A stretch of DNA of 64,000 bases, taken from Archangium violaceum. GTDB taxonomy: Bacteria > Myxococcota > Myxococcia > Myxococcales > Myxococcaceae. Position numbers and translations under genes: made by a program. The first letter of the stretch is position 1; the number at the start of each line of letters is the position of its first letter. The notes beneath the pieces are model-generated. The model worked only from the letters and a program-made list of their open reading frames with translations. It was not told where the DNA came from and ran no database searches. The stretch lies in the NCBI RefSeq assembly GCF_016859125.1, contig NZ_CP069338.1, positions 3,002,501-3,066,500 of the forward strand. The letters run 5' to 3'. Below are positions 51,530-60,844 of this stretch, in pieces.

Positions 51530-51790
51530 ACCTTGCGGCGAACACGCCAGGGACGTGTTCGCCAGCGCCCTCCTGTTCGCCCCAGGTGCGAGGCAGGACG
51601 ACGGAGAAGGTGGCGCCACGCCCGGGTACGCTCTCCACCTCACAAATACAATCCACAGACTGGCCGTGGCCGTACTTGATGGCATTGGACAGCAGGTTCT
51701 GGAGCACCTGATCCAATCGCAGCCGGTCCCACACGCCCACCACCGTCCAGTGAGGAGTTGCCCCCTCCTGGGGCTTCGCCCCAATCCCGT
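51530..51790 (-). pseudogene. remnant of a sensor histidine kinase ATPase domain
   Basis: The minus strand reads RLDQVLQNLLSNAIKYGHGQ, the N-box of HATPase_c, then VESVPGRGATFSVVLPR, the G2 region. The stretch between, with the G1 box, is deleted, and no dimerisation domain remains. A tail AARSRPGAS leads into the pirin 3' side. Confidence 0.6.
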
Positions 51791-51969
51791 TTACAGGCAC
51801 GAAAGACCCGTTCACTGCACCGACGGAGCAACTCACGGAATATCGCGGGCACGAACTCGTACTGCGCTGTACCGTGATAGAGCAAGCCTGCATGCGTTCA
51901 TGCCGGAGCGCTGGCATGAAATCAAACGAGATGCTGGGGTGTACACTCCGCCTGACGCCAGGGTGCGTG

Positions 51970-52889
51970 ATGCCGACTCTACGACAGAGACTCAACAAGC
52001 CCGAGTATCTCTACCGACCGCAACAACTGCTGCAGCGCTTTCGTGCACTCCTAACCCAAGAGCCAGAGACGGAGCAGATCTTCCTGCTTCCCTGGGGCCT
52101 ACCGCTCATCGCCAACCCTCGTGACACCATCGGACGTGCGGTGTGGCACCTGGGGCTCTACGACCTGCTGGTGAGCGAGACCCTCTGGCGGCTCATCTCC
52201 CCGGGCGAGCAGGTACTCGACGTGGGGGCGAACATCGGGCACATGGCGAGCGTGATGGCGGCACGGACGGGGCCCACGGGCAGGTCATCGCCTTCGAACC
52301 CCACCCGATGCTGCACGCGCACCTGCAGCGCAACCTGGCGCTGTGGCGGGCGGCGCTGCCCGGCCTTCACCTCGAGGCACGCGCGGTGGCCGTAGGCGAT
52401 GAGAACCGCCCGGGACACCTGCGCATCCCGGCTGCATTCCAGGACAACGCGGGGCTTGCCTCCCTTGTTGCGACCGATGAGCACCCACCGATGAGCGAAC
52501 AAGAGCTCGTGGCCGTGGACGTGCGGACCCTCGACACGGAGCTGCCACCTCCTCTGGCGCCCACCGTCATGAAGCTCGATATCGAGGGAGGCGAGAGCGC
52601 CGCCCTCCGGGGTGCCTCGCGCCTTCTCTCCACCCATGTGCGCGATATCGTCTTCGAAGACCACGGAGCCTGGCCCACCTCGACCATGCGGCTCCTGCTC
52701 GAGTCGGGCTACACGCTCTTCCGCCTCCAGAAAACCCTGGGGGGCCCTGCCCTCCTGCCCCCTGAAGCCCCTCCCGAGGGCGACTCTTGGAAGGCGCCCA
52801 GCCTCCTGGCAACCCGTGAGCCCGACCGGGCCCGCGCGCTCCTGACACCGCGCGGATGGCACTGCCTCAATCGCCGCGGGGCACGCTGA
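51970..52889 (+). pseudogene. FkbM-family methyltransferase with one frameshift
   Basis: The first frame gives MPTLRQRLNKPEYLYRPQQ, FLLPWGLPLIANPRD and the SAM motif VLDVGANIGHMASVMAARTG. The frame breaks near 52283; the next frame resumes at QVIAFEPHPMLHAHLQRN, APTVMKLDIEGGESAALRGA and DIVFEDHGAWP, the FkbM core, ending CLNRRGAR. One inserted base would restore an enzyme of about 306 residues. FkbM proteins O-methylate sugars and natural products. It could be a recent mutation or an assembly error. AGGGTG precedes the ATG. Confidence 0.75.
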
Positions 52890-52953
52890 CCCGACCAGGG
52901 CCGCCACGGGCACCGAAGGCTCCAATCCCCGGTGGTCAACATGTCAGAAGCTG

Positions 52954-54243
52954 TCAGGGCCGCACTTCGAGCAGGCGGATATCCACCGCATTCGCCAGGG
53001 CCTCGGCGCCCTCGTCACTCGGGTGCAGGTGGTCGCCGCTGTCATAGGCTGGCAACAGGGCCAGGGGGTCGGCTGGATCGCGCAAGGCCTGGTCGAAGTC
53101 AATCACACCATCGACTGTCGTGTTGGCGCGTACCCAGGCGTTGTAGGCCTGACGCTTGGCTTCGCCAGCCTCCGAATAGTAGGGCACACCGCCCGCATTC
53201 GCCCCCTTCCAGGGCAGCAGCGTGCCCAGCAGCACCTTGACCCCCCTGGCCTTGGCCTTGTCGATCATCGACTGCGTGCCCGCGGTCATCTGCTCGACCG
53301 TCACCTCCTGCTCCGGCACGAACGACGCAAAACCGATGTCATTGATGCCCAGCAGGAAGATCACATGGGTGACGCCGGTCTGGCCCAGCACGTCCCGCTC
53401 GAAGCGGTTGACGCCACTGGGCCCTATCACGTCCGTGAGGATCCGGCCGCCCGAAATGCCCGCGTTCAAGACGCTGACGGTGCCCGCGCTCCCATCCGCT
53501 CGCAGGCGGCGCGACAGGTAGTCAGGCCACCGGCGGTTGGTGTCCGGGGTGGTGCCCGCCCCATCCGTGATGGAATCGCCGAAGGCCACCACCACGTTGG
53601 CCCTGGCGCTGCTCCGCACATCAACGCCCGAGATGAAGTAGTACGAGCTGCGTGTCTCGGCGCCCGAGAGGGTTTCGGTGGACAGGGCGTTGCCGGCGGC
53701 CACGTAGTGGGTCCGCAGACCCAGCGCGTGCACCGTGGACACGGCGGTTTCAGTGGCGAGGAACAGGCTCACCGCCAGCTCTTCCTCGGCCCCCACCCTG
53801 AGCTCCGCGGCATCGCTCCACAGCTCGCCTCCAGCCGGAATCGTAGCGGAAGCGTTTCCATTGAAGCGCAGCTCGGTGTCGGAGGCCGGTTCGATGCTGG
53901 AGCCGCCCGCGCTGAGCGCAATGCGTGCCCCAGCGATCTCGAGCGGGCTCGTGCCGAACACGTTGGAGAAGCGCACGCGGACTTGATCGCCACCGATCGA
54001 AGTCCGCAGGACCTGCCGGATCGTCTGGTTGTTGAAGAAGCTGGGAGGTGGAGGGGCGGGGAACGGCTCGTTGTAGTCCTGCGGTGAAGCGCTCCAGCTT
54101 CCGTACCAGTGGGTGACCTTGTCGTCACCGTCGCAGGCGGTGAGCACGCTTGCCGCCAGGGTCGCCGCGAGAGCGCCTCCCAGGAGATTGCGGCGAGTGA
54201 TGGCGGACCAGGTCGGACGTCGATCCCTCAATGCATGTTTCAT
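52954..54243 (-). CDS. Tat-exported SGNH/GDSL hydrolase lipoprotein
   Basis: 429 residues. The N-terminus has twin arginines (ITRRNLLGGALAATLAAS) and then lipobox VLTAC, so it is probably exported folded and lipidated. Residues 45-190 are a beta-rich domain. The SGNH blocks are VVAFGDSITDG (Ser), NAGISGG, FLLGINDIG (Asn) and DSGDHLHPSDEG (Asp and His). Such enzymes deacetylate polysaccharides such as rhamnogalacturonan or xylan. Several neighbours act on polysaccharides, which fits. The 257 bases upstream hold a wide inverted repeat (AGGGGTTGT at 54255, ACAACCCCT at 54308). Confidence 0.87.
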   Translation of the reverse strand: MKHALRDRRPTWSAITRRNLLGGALAATLAASVLTACDGDDKVTHWYGSWSASPQDYNEPFPAPPPPSFFNNQTIRQVLRTSIGGDQVRVRFSNVFGTSPLEIAGARIALSAGGSSIEPASDTELRFNGNASATIPAGGELWSDAAELRVGAEEELAVSLFLATETAVSTVHALGLRTHYVAAGNALSTETLSGAETRSSYYFISGVDVRSSARANVVVAFGDSITDGAGTTPDTNRRWPDYLSRRLRADGSAGTVSVLNAGISGGRILTDVIGPSGVNRFERDVLGQTGVTHVIFLLGINDIGFASFVPEQEVTVEQMTAGTQSMIDKAKARGVKVLLGTLLPWKGANAGGVPYYSEAGEAKRQAYNAWVRANTTVDGVIDFDQALRDPADPLALLPAYDSGDHLHPSDEGAEALANAVDIRLLEVRP

Positions 54244-54500
54244 GGTCGTCTACCAGGGGTTGTTGTGAGGGGAGGATGTTTAGCGCGCAATTGACACCTT
54301 TCCAAGGACAACCCCTTGTCATCGTCAGGCGGCTCGGACCAGGAAGTGGAAGTCTCTTCTCACACCTTCGAATGCACGCCCATTCCGTGCTGAGCATTCG
54401 TTGCCAATCGCCCAGTGGGAGACTCGCGTGGGCTCATCTCCGAGCAGGCAGCGCCGCGGCTTGGTAGACCTGTCGCGGCACCTCTTGCACGGAGACGAAC

Positions 54501-56192
54501 ATGACCCCCGACGCGCCCCACATCCCCTGGTGGAAGGATGCCATCGTCTACCAGATCTACCCTCGCAGCTTTCAGGACAGCAACGGGGATGGGATCGGCG
54601 ACCTGCGCGGCATCATCCGGCGGCTCGACTACCTCAAGCGGCTCGGAGTGGACGTCCTCTGGCTGTCGCCCATCTTCGCATCCCCCAACGATGACAACGG
54701 CTACGACATCTCCGACTACCGCGCCATCATGCCCGAGTTCGGCACCATGGCCGACTTCGACGAGCTCCTGCGCGAAGTCCACGCGCGCGGCCTGAAGCTC
54801 ATGCTCGACCTCGTCGTGAACCACACCAGCGACGAGCACCCCTGGTTCATCGAGTCCCGAGCGGACCCGCGATCCGACAAGCGCGACTACTACATCTGGA
54901 GGAAGGGCCGGAATGGCCAACCGCCCACCCGCTGGCAGTCGTACTTCAGCGGCTCCGTCTGGGAGAAGGACGAGCGCAGCGGGGAGTACTACCTGCACCT
55001 CTTCAGCCGCAAGCAACCCGACCTGAACTGGGAGAACCCCCGGGTGCGGCGCGAAGTGCACGACATGATGCGCTTCTGGCTCGACAAGGGCGTGGACGGC
55101 TGGCGCATGGACACCATCAACATGCTCAGCAAGCACCCCGACTTCCCCGAGGGCCGGCCCCTCCCCGGGACGAGCCTCACCGATGGCCAGCAGCACTTCC
55201 TGAACGGCCCGCGCATCCACGAGTTCCTCCAGGAGATGCACCGCGAGGTGCTCTCCCACTACGACGTGATGACGGTCGGAGAGACACCCGGTGTGACACC
55301 CGCCGAGAGCGTGTTGTACTGCGGCTTCGATCGCGGCGAGCTGAACATGGTCTTCCACTTCGAGCACGTCTTCCTCGGCGACGCCGCCGCCGAGCGCGGC
55401 AAGTGGAGCAACCCACCGCTGTCCCTGCCGGACATCAAGCGCGTGCTGGCGAGCTGGCAGACGGGATTGCATGGCCGTGGCTGGAACAGCCTGTACTGGG
55501 ACAATCACGACCAGCCGCGCGCCGTGTCCCGCTTCGGGCACGACCGGGAGTACCGAGTGGAGAGCGCGAAGCTGCTGTGCACCGTGCTGCTGTTCATGCA
55601 GGGCACGCCCTACATCTACCAGGGTCAGGAGCTCGGCATGACCAACGTGTCGTTCGAGAGCATCGACCACTACAAGGACATCGAGACCCTCAATGCCTAC
55701 AAGGCGCTGCGCGACGAGCACGGCTGGGACGACGCGCGCATCCTCGCGAGCGTGCACGCCCGGGGGCGGGACAACGCCCGCACGCCCATGCACTGGTCCG
55801 GGGAGGCCAACGCGGGCTTCACCAAGGGCACCCCGTGGATCGCCCTGAACCCCAACTACCCGGACATCAACGCCGAGGCGGCCGAGGCGGACCCGAACTC
55901 CGTCTGGCACCACTATCGGGACACCATCGCCCTGCGAAAGTCCCTGCCGGTCGTACGGGACGGCACCTTCACCCTCCTGGATGCCGAGCATCCCACCGTC
56001 TTCAGTTACATCCGGCGGGACGCGCACACCCGGTTGCTCGTGGTCGGGCACTTCTGTGACCGGCCAGGCGTGTACCGGATTCCCGGTGAGTTCGTCGGCG
56101 GTGAGGTGCTCAGCAACAACTACCCGTCCCAGGAGCTCACGCGGGAGCTGCCGTTGCGGCCCTACCAGGCGCTGGTCATTCGCGCTCGCTGA
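54501..56192 (+). CDS. GH13 alpha-glucosidase (oligo-1,6-glucosidase type)
   Basis: 563 residues, cytosolic, GGAGACGAAC before the ATG. The N-terminus WWKDAIVYQIYPRSFQDSNG and GDGIGDLRGIIRRLDYL are typical of the subfamily. Catalytic residues are Asp in DGWRMDTINML, Glu in VGETPG and Asp in WDNHDQPRAVSRFG. QGTPYIYQGQELGMTN follows, then a small C-terminal beta domain. It would hydrolyse terminal alpha-1,6 or alpha-1,4 glucosides of imported oligosaccharides. Trehalose synthase is less likely because its longer C-terminal part is missing. Single gene. Confidence 0.9.
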   Translation: MTPDAPHIPWWKDAIVYQIYPRSFQDSNGDGIGDLRGIIRRLDYLKRLGVDVLWLSPIFASPNDDNGYDISDYRAIMPEFGTMADFDELLREVHARGLKLMLDLVVNHTSDEHPWFIESRADPRSDKRDYYIWRKGRNGQPPTRWQSYFSGSVWEKDERSGEYYLHLFSRKQPDLNWENPRVRREVHDMMRFWLDKGVDGWRMDTINMLSKHPDFPEGRPLPGTSLTDGQQHFLNGPRIHEFLQEMHREVLSHYDVMTVGETPGVTPAESVLYCGFDRGELNMVFHFEHVFLGDAAAERGKWSNPPLSLPDIKRVLASWQTGLHGRGWNSLYWDNHDQPRAVSRFGHDREYRVESAKLLCTVLLFMQGTPYIYQGQELGMTNVSFESIDHYKDIETLNAYKALRDEHGWDDARILASVHARGRDNARTPMHWSGEANAGFTKGTPWIALNPNYPDINAEAAEADPNSVWHHYRDTIALRKSLPVVRDGTFTLLDAEHPTVFSYIRRDAHTRLLVVGHFCDRPGVYRIPGEFVGGEVLSNNYPSQELTRELPLRPYQALVIRAR

Positions 56193-56264
56193 CGCCCTGT
56201 CCGCCTGCCCCCACGGTGGAGGCAGGCGGACAGGGTACGGCCCCAGCGCCGCCGTGCATCGGGA

Positions 56265-56819
56265 TTACTTGTTCATCGTGTTGTCGGTGGACTGCTTCTG
56301 CACCTCGATGTTGCGCAGAATCATCTGTCCGTTCTGGCCCACCTCGTAGGAGGCGCGGACCTCGTCACCCGGATTCAAATCCCGCAGGGACAGGGTCTGG
56401 TCCTCCCGCTTCACCTGGGTCTGGCGATCGGCACGCAGCCGCATCTGCTGGTTGTTCTGATCCGGGACGATCAGCACGACAGCATCCGGAGTCGCGGACT
56501 GGATGCGGCCACTCACCGTCTGGGCACCGGCCATCGCGCCGCCCCCCGTGCCCTGCTGTTGCTCCTGCATCCGCTCCCGCTGGGCCTCGTTCAACTCCTG
56601 CCGCTCCTCCTGCACGTCCTGGCGCTGCTCGGCGATCTCCTGCTGACCCTCCTGGCGCTCCCCGGCGATCTCCTGCTGCAGCTCGCGCTGCTCCTGCTGG
56701 ACGCCCTGCCTCGCCTGGGCCACATCCTGCCGCTCTTCCTGGACCTCGCTGCGATTCTGGCAACCCACCGTCATTCCGAGACCCGCCACTGCAACCACAG
56801 CCATCATGAGCTTCCGCAT
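56265..56819 (-). CDS. lipoprotein with Gln/Glu-rich coiled coil
   Basis: 184 residues from ATG 56819 with GGGGAGG upstream. Signal and lipobox: VAGLGMTVGC. Residues 20-90 are a repetitive coiled coil (QEERQDVAQARQGVQQEQRE). The C-terminal 85 residues form a small beta domain (VSGRIQSATPDAVVLIVPDQ, SLRDLNPGDEVRASYEV), similar to DUF5666-like OB domains. It may sit at the outer membrane or bind peptidoglycan. It opens a series of small lipoproteins. No paralogue is identical. Function unknown. Confidence 0.7.
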   Translation of the reverse strand: MRKLMMAVVAVAGLGMTVGCQNRSEVQEERQDVAQARQGVQQEQRELQQEIAGERQEGQQEIAEQRQDVQEERQELNEAQRERMQEQQQGTGGGAMAGAQTVSGRIQSATPDAVVLIVPDQNNQQMRLRADRQTQVKREDQTLSLRDLNPGDEVRASYEVGQNGQMILRNIEVQKQSTDNTMNK

Positions 56820-56988
56820 GGTACCTCCCCTTCCATGTCCTTCATCAAGGACGCTCCCCCCGCGTGGGGTGTGGCAGAAACTGGGTGGACGAATCACGCG
56901 TGCACAGGGCTTGTCAGGGAGAAAAACCGCCCCAGGGGTGACGGCCCGATAGGGCGGGGCCTGCTCGATTGATTGCCCACCCCACTGC

Positions 56989-57306
56989 CTACTTCACGGG
57001 GCCCCCCTGGTCCGAGGTGCCCGTCGTCTCCTGCTGGATGCCCGCGCCGCCCGTGCCGGCATCGGAGCCCCCCCTCTGCCTCGGCTCCGCGGCGCCCCCT
57101 GGCTCGTCGAGGCTCGGTTGGTTGTCGAGCTCCAGGGGATCCACGGAGTCCGGCTGGCCCGCCCCGCCCGTGGCGGGCTCGAGCTCGCGGCTGTCGGGCT
57201 GGCCAGGGACTTCGACGCCCTGGCCCCGGTTCTCACAGCCCGTCACCAGCAGCGAGGCCGAGGCCAGCGCCCCCACCACCATCCACTTGTGAATGCGTCC
57301 ATGCAT
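56989..57306 (-). CDS. small low-complexity lipoprotein
   Basis: 105 residues from ATG 57306 with AGGAGG eight bases upstream; an upstream GTG is too close to that site. Signal MHGRIHKWMVVGALASASLL, lipobox LVTGC. The mature part is Gly/Gln/Pro-rich without folding motifs (LEPATGGAGQPDSVDPLE). It resembles the next gene in layout. Function unknown. Confidence 0.6.
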   Translation of the reverse strand: MHGRIHKWMVVGALASASLLVTGCENRGQGVEVPGQPDSRELEPATGGAGQPDSVDPLELDNQPSLDEPGGAAEPRQRGGSDAGTGGAGIQQETTGTSDQGGPVK

Positions 57307-57357
57307 CGTCACGACCTCCTTGTCGGGCAGCGGATGGGCCGCGCCTCCTGCTCCAGT

Positions 57358-57837
57358 TCAACGTCGCTGGGAGCCCTCGCCAGAGCCTTCCTGGGAAGCG
57401 GGCGCCCGCTGGCGCGTATCCCGAGTCGGATCAATGACCTCCCGCTCCCCGGGAATCGGGGCGGCGCCCTCCGCGCCCGAGCCTCCGTAGAGGGAGCCGG
57501 ACCGCCTCCCCTCCACCCCTGGGACCGCTTCCAACACCACATCCTCTCCCTGGCCGCCACCGCCCGTTCCCCTCGACTCGAGCAGGGCCCGCTCACCGGG
57601 GTCCATCGCCAGGGAGCGGCCCGGGGTGCCGGCCGCCTCGGGCGTCCGGGGATCGATGCTGGTGGGGATGTCCTGGATGGTGCCGTTATAGCCGGCCTGC
57701 TCCGGGCCCCGAGGGGAGCCGGGTGAGTAGGATTCGTTCCCCGGGTTCTGCGGAAGGACTCCACAGGCCGTCACCAGCCACGAGGCCGAGACCAGCACCC
57801 CCGCCACCCTCCATCGTCGCGAACCGCTGTCGTGCAT
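57358..57837 (-). CDS. small low-complexity lipoprotein, second
   Basis: 159 residues from ATG 57837, which has CTGGAG at a proper distance; the ATG at 57843 abuts it. Signal with lipobox LVTACG. The mature protein is Pro/Gly/Ser-rich with MDPGERALLESRGTGGGG and no known domain. It and the 56989 gene are arranged in tandem and share layout (short signal, acidic low-complexity body), suggesting a family. Function unknown. Confidence 0.6.
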   Translation of the reverse strand: MHDSGSRRWRVAGVLVSASWLVTACGVLPQNPGNESYSPGSPRGPEQAGYNGTIQDIPTSIDPRTPEAAGTPGRSLAMDPGERALLESRGTGGGGQGEDVVLEAVPGVEGRRSGSLYGGSGAEGAAPIPGEREVIDPTRDTRQRAPASQEGSGEGSQRR

Positions 57838-57902
57838 GTCCATCTCCAGGGATTCTCGTACGGCGCTCTACCGTTGGGGGTGGCCCGAAGGCCCACCCGC
57901 TC

Positions 57903-58454
57903 CTAGGCCGGGGCGTGCTCTTCGGGGAGCCCGTAGTGGATGCGGTCCTCCTCTTCTCCATCCACCTTCTCGATGATGAGCTCGGCCGGCTCATGTTCCC
58001 GTGCCAGCCCACGCGCGTGTTGGACCGCCTCGGACTTGGTGCGGAACACCTCCCGGTCCCCCTCGTCCTCGAACTCCACCACCCAGCCTTCGTCCTCCTT
58101 CGTGACGAGCACCACGTTCCAGTCCTCGCCCCTGTTCGGGCGCTCGGATGAGGTGGAGGCGCGTCTGTCCGAGCCGTCCTGCTTCTCACCCTTGCTCGCG
58201 GAGACGAGCTTGAAGAACTTGCTGTCCTCTTCTGGCGAGTGGAGGAAGCTCAGCTCGTTCTGGTCGAACAGCTCGAACCAGCGGTCCCAATCCACTTCCT
58301 CGAGCGAGTCCTCGCGCCCACCACTCTTCGCGCCACGCACGAAGTCGATGCGCAGCAGCCCCCCGGTGCCCTTGACGATGGTGGGAATGCCTCCTCGCTC
58401 CTCCACCCAGTGCCGGATTTCCTCGTGGTCTCTCGTCCTCGTCGCCGATGCCAT
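57903..58454 (-). CDS. DUF2188-containing hypothetical protein
   Basis: 183 residues from ATG 58454. The N-terminal half (RDHEEIRHWVEERGGIPTI, LLRIDFVRGAKSGG) is a helix-strand module seen in myxobacterial hypothetical proteins. The C-terminal half, DWNVVLVTKEDEGWVVEFED then KSEAVQHARGLAREH, matches the short DUF2188 domain. No signal peptide. DUF2188 proteins are common, small and of unknown role, possibly binding nucleic acid. A divergent HAD gene starts 255 bases away. Confidence 0.7.
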   Translation of the reverse strand: MASATRTRDHEEIRHWVEERGGIPTIVKGTGGLLRIDFVRGAKSGGREDSLEEVDWDRWFELFDQNELSFLHSPEEDSKFFKLVSASKGEKQDGSDRRASTSSERPNRGEDWNVVLVTKEDEGWVVEFEDEGDREVFRTKSEAVQHARGLAREHEPAELIIEKVDGEEEDRIHYGLPEEHAPA

Positions 58455-58708
58455 CGCGTGCCTCGCCTGTTCTACGCCCGAGAACTCTTGTGGGAGCGTT
58501 CCACCAGAGAGGTTGGGGACAGGAGCGGCAATAGTCGAGACCCGGCGTGGCGCATCACTCGTGCCTCCGGTGAGGAATGGAGAGCTACCGCGCACGCCCG
58601 GCGTTCAGAGGGGCAAGCAGGTCATGCGCATCCCGCGGGCACGGCGGTTGGCAATGTGCTCCGCCCGCCCGAGCTTGTCCCGTGGGACGCGCAGGGAGAG
58701 GTGCACGG

Positions 58709-59584
58709 ATGGCCAGGCCCGCGCGGTGGCACGACACCATCGCCGTCATCTTCGATTTCGACGACACGCTGGCGCCCGACAGCACGGGCACCCTGCTGCG
58801 CGAGCTCGGGGTGGACGAGGAGGCGTTCTGGTCCAGCCAGGAGCGGCTCGTGGACGAGGGGTGGGATCCCATCCCGGCGCAGTTGTTCCGGCTCGTCGAG
58901 CTCTCCCGCTCCGGCAGGACGCGCGGCGGCCCCATCACCCGGGAGCGGCTCGCCGGGGTGGGCCGCGAGCTGCGCCTCTTCCAGGGCGTGCCCGAGCTGT
59001 TCGAGCGGCTGCGCGCGCACGCCCGTCAACAGCCGGGCCACGCGCGGCTGGAGTTCTACCTGCTGAGCTGCGGCATCGCCGACATCATCCGCCACACCTC
59101 CATCGCCGGGGAGTTCCGCGCCCTCTGGGCCAACGAGCTCCACTACGACGCCGCCGGCCAGGTGGACTTCCCGCGCAAGGTGATCAGCCACACCGAGAAG
59201 ACGCGCTACCTCTTCCACATCGCGCACGGGCTGGGAGAGGGCCCGGAGGCGGAGCGCGCCTCCGAGGTGAGCCGGCTGGCCCCCTCCCACGAGCTGAGGA
59301 TCCCCCTGTCGCAGTTCATCTACGTGGGAGACGGCTTCACGGACGTGCCCTGCTTCACGCTCGTCGAGGAGCGGCACGGCATCTCCCTCGGGGTGTACAA
59401 GCGCGGCGCACGCCACGAGCGCAAGGGCCAGCGCGGCGCGGACGCGCGGGTGACGGGGCTGGCGCCCGTGGACTACCGGCGGGGCGAGGACCTCAGTGAT
59501 TCGTTGCTGCTCGCCGTGGGAAGCATGTGCCAACGCATCGCCCTGCGCGAGCGGCACTCCCCCGGCGAGCCCACCGGAGGGTGA
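58709..59584 (+). CDS. HAD-superfamily hydrolase
   Basis: 291 residues from ATG 58709 with GGGAGAGGTG upstream. Motif I IFDFDDTLAPDST has both Asp residues, motif II is LLSCGIADIIRHT and motif IV YVGDGFTDVPCF, in the order of the phosphoserine phosphatase-like group. A cap with ELSRSGRTRGGPI lies between motifs I and II. HTEKTRYLFHI precedes motif IV and may hold the motif III Lys. The likely activity is hydrolysis of a phosphomonoester. It ends four bases before the next gene, with which it is coupled. Confidence 0.82.
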   Translation: MARPARWHDTIAVIFDFDDTLAPDSTGTLLRELGVDEEAFWSSQERLVDEGWDPIPAQLFRLVELSRSGRTRGGPITRERLAGVGRELRLFQGVPELFERLRAHARQQPGHARLEFYLLSCGIADIIRHTSIAGEFRALWANELHYDAAGQVDFPRKVISHTEKTRYLFHIAHGLGEGPEAERASEVSRLAPSHELRIPLSQFIYVGDGFTDVPCFTLVEERHGISLGVYKRGARHERKGQRGADARVTGLAPVDYRRGEDLSDSLLLAVGSMCQRIALRERHSPGEPTGG

Positions 59585-59588
59585 CGGC

Positions 59589-60827
59589 ATGGCCCGACTT
59601 CTCGCGCGCCTCCTCGAGCAGCTCCCCTTCTACTCGGCCCCCTTCCTGGGCGGACACGTCCCCCACAGCGCCGGGACGGCCCGCCTTCCCGAGCCGAGCC
59701 CCACCCGCGCCTACCACGACTTCGCCCAGTTGCCCGAGACCTCCGGACCGCGCCCGCTCGGGGACGGCGAGACGCGGGTGGTGTATCACCCCTCCGCCCT
59801 TCCGCCCCGGGGGCCCGGCCTCACGGTGATGACGTACAACATCCTCATGGGGGGAGCGCGCCGCGAGGCGCTGGAGCGCTACTTCGAGCGGCTCGAGGCC
59901 AGCGGGCGGATGCCGGACATCATCGGCCTGCAGGAGGCCAACCAGCCCATCTCCGTGGCGCTCGCCCGGAAGCACGGCTTCCACCTCGCCTACTTCGGTG
60001 CCTCCGGGGACGGGGAGGCGCGGCTCGTCAATGGCAAGGCGCTCCTGTCCCGGCACCCGCTGCGCGAGGCGGTTCATCACCGCTATGCGCTGGAGGATGA
60101 CCAGCGACGGGCGGCCATCTCCCGCCAGGACAAGGCCGGCGAGCTGAAGGAGGACCGGGGCGCACTGCGCGCCGTGCTCGAGGTGTGGGGACGTCCGGTC
60201 TCCGTCTACGTCGTCCACCACACGCTGGGAGACACCTCCATCAACGCCAGCGACCTGCGCCAGCTCCACCGCCTGTTGCACGCGTGCGGGCCCGGCCCGG
60301 CGGTGGTGATGGGGGACTTCAACGCCAACGTGGCCATCAAGCGCGACGGCACCTGGCTGCTGGCCCAGCTGCGCCGCTACGATCCCACGCACACCGTGGA
60401 GGAGTACCAGGCGCGCTACGGCGGCGTCATCGCCAGCGTGGGCGACGTGGGCGTGGGCAACATCGGAGATCCGCGCATCCGCCGCGCGCTGCGGGACCTG
60501 GAGCGCGAGCTGCCACAGGCGCTCGACGCGGCGTCCTCGGTGTGCGTGCGCCGGGAGGACGGCTCGCTGATGACGCCGAAGGAGGCGCGGCACGCGCTCA
60601 GGTCGGGCCGGGTGCGCGAGGGCACCGAGGCGTGGCGGCGCCTGCAGGACGTGGCGGACGCGGCCACCCTCAACTCGGAACCCGACCCGGATGGAACGAA
60701 GCCCGCGACGGGCAAGCGCTTCGACTCCATCTTCGCCACGCGCGACCTGCGGCCCGAGCAGGCGGAGGTGGACCAGTCCACCGAGGCGTCGGATCACCGG
60801 CCCGTCCTCGCCCGCTACGCCTTGTGA
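59589..60827 (+). CDS. endonuclease/exonuclease/phosphatase (EEP) family protein
   Basis: 412 residues; ATG 59589 lies just past the HAD stop and GGAGGG overlaps that stop. EEP motifs: TVMTYNILMGGARRE (Asn), IIGLQEANQP (Glu), YVVHHTLGDTS (His), VVMGDFNANVAIK (Asp/Asn) and EASDHRPVLARYAL (catalytic His). The middle insertion (residues 260-370) is helical. No signal peptide. It could act on DNA, phosphoinositides or nucleotides. Pairing with a HAD phosphatase suggests a two-step dephosphorylation route, which is only inferred. Confidence 0.85.
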   Translation: MARLLARLLEQLPFYSAPFLGGHVPHSAGTARLPEPSPTRAYHDFAQLPETSGPRPLGDGETRVVYHPSALPPRGPGLTVMTYNILMGGARREALERYFERLEASGRMPDIIGLQEANQPISVALARKHGFHLAYFGASGDGEARLVNGKALLSRHPLREAVHHRYALEDDQRRAAISRQDKAGELKEDRGALRAVLEVWGRPVSVYVVHHTLGDTSINASDLRQLHRLLHACGPGPAVVMGDFNANVAIKRDGTWLLAQLRRYDPTHTVEEYQARYGGVIASVGDVGVGNIGDPRIRRALRDLERELPQALDAASSVCVRREDGSLMTPKEARHALRSGRVREGTEAWRRLQDVADAATLNSEPDPDGTKPATGKRFDSIFATRDLRPEQAEVDQSTEASDHRPVLARYAL

Positions 60828-60844
60828 CACGCCGGAGCGGTGGC

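Noticed and set aside
54255-54316. Wide inverted repeat AGGGGTTGT / ACAACCCCT as an operator
   Set aside because: The 44-base spacing and single occurrence make it weak; it could be chance in a GC-rich region.
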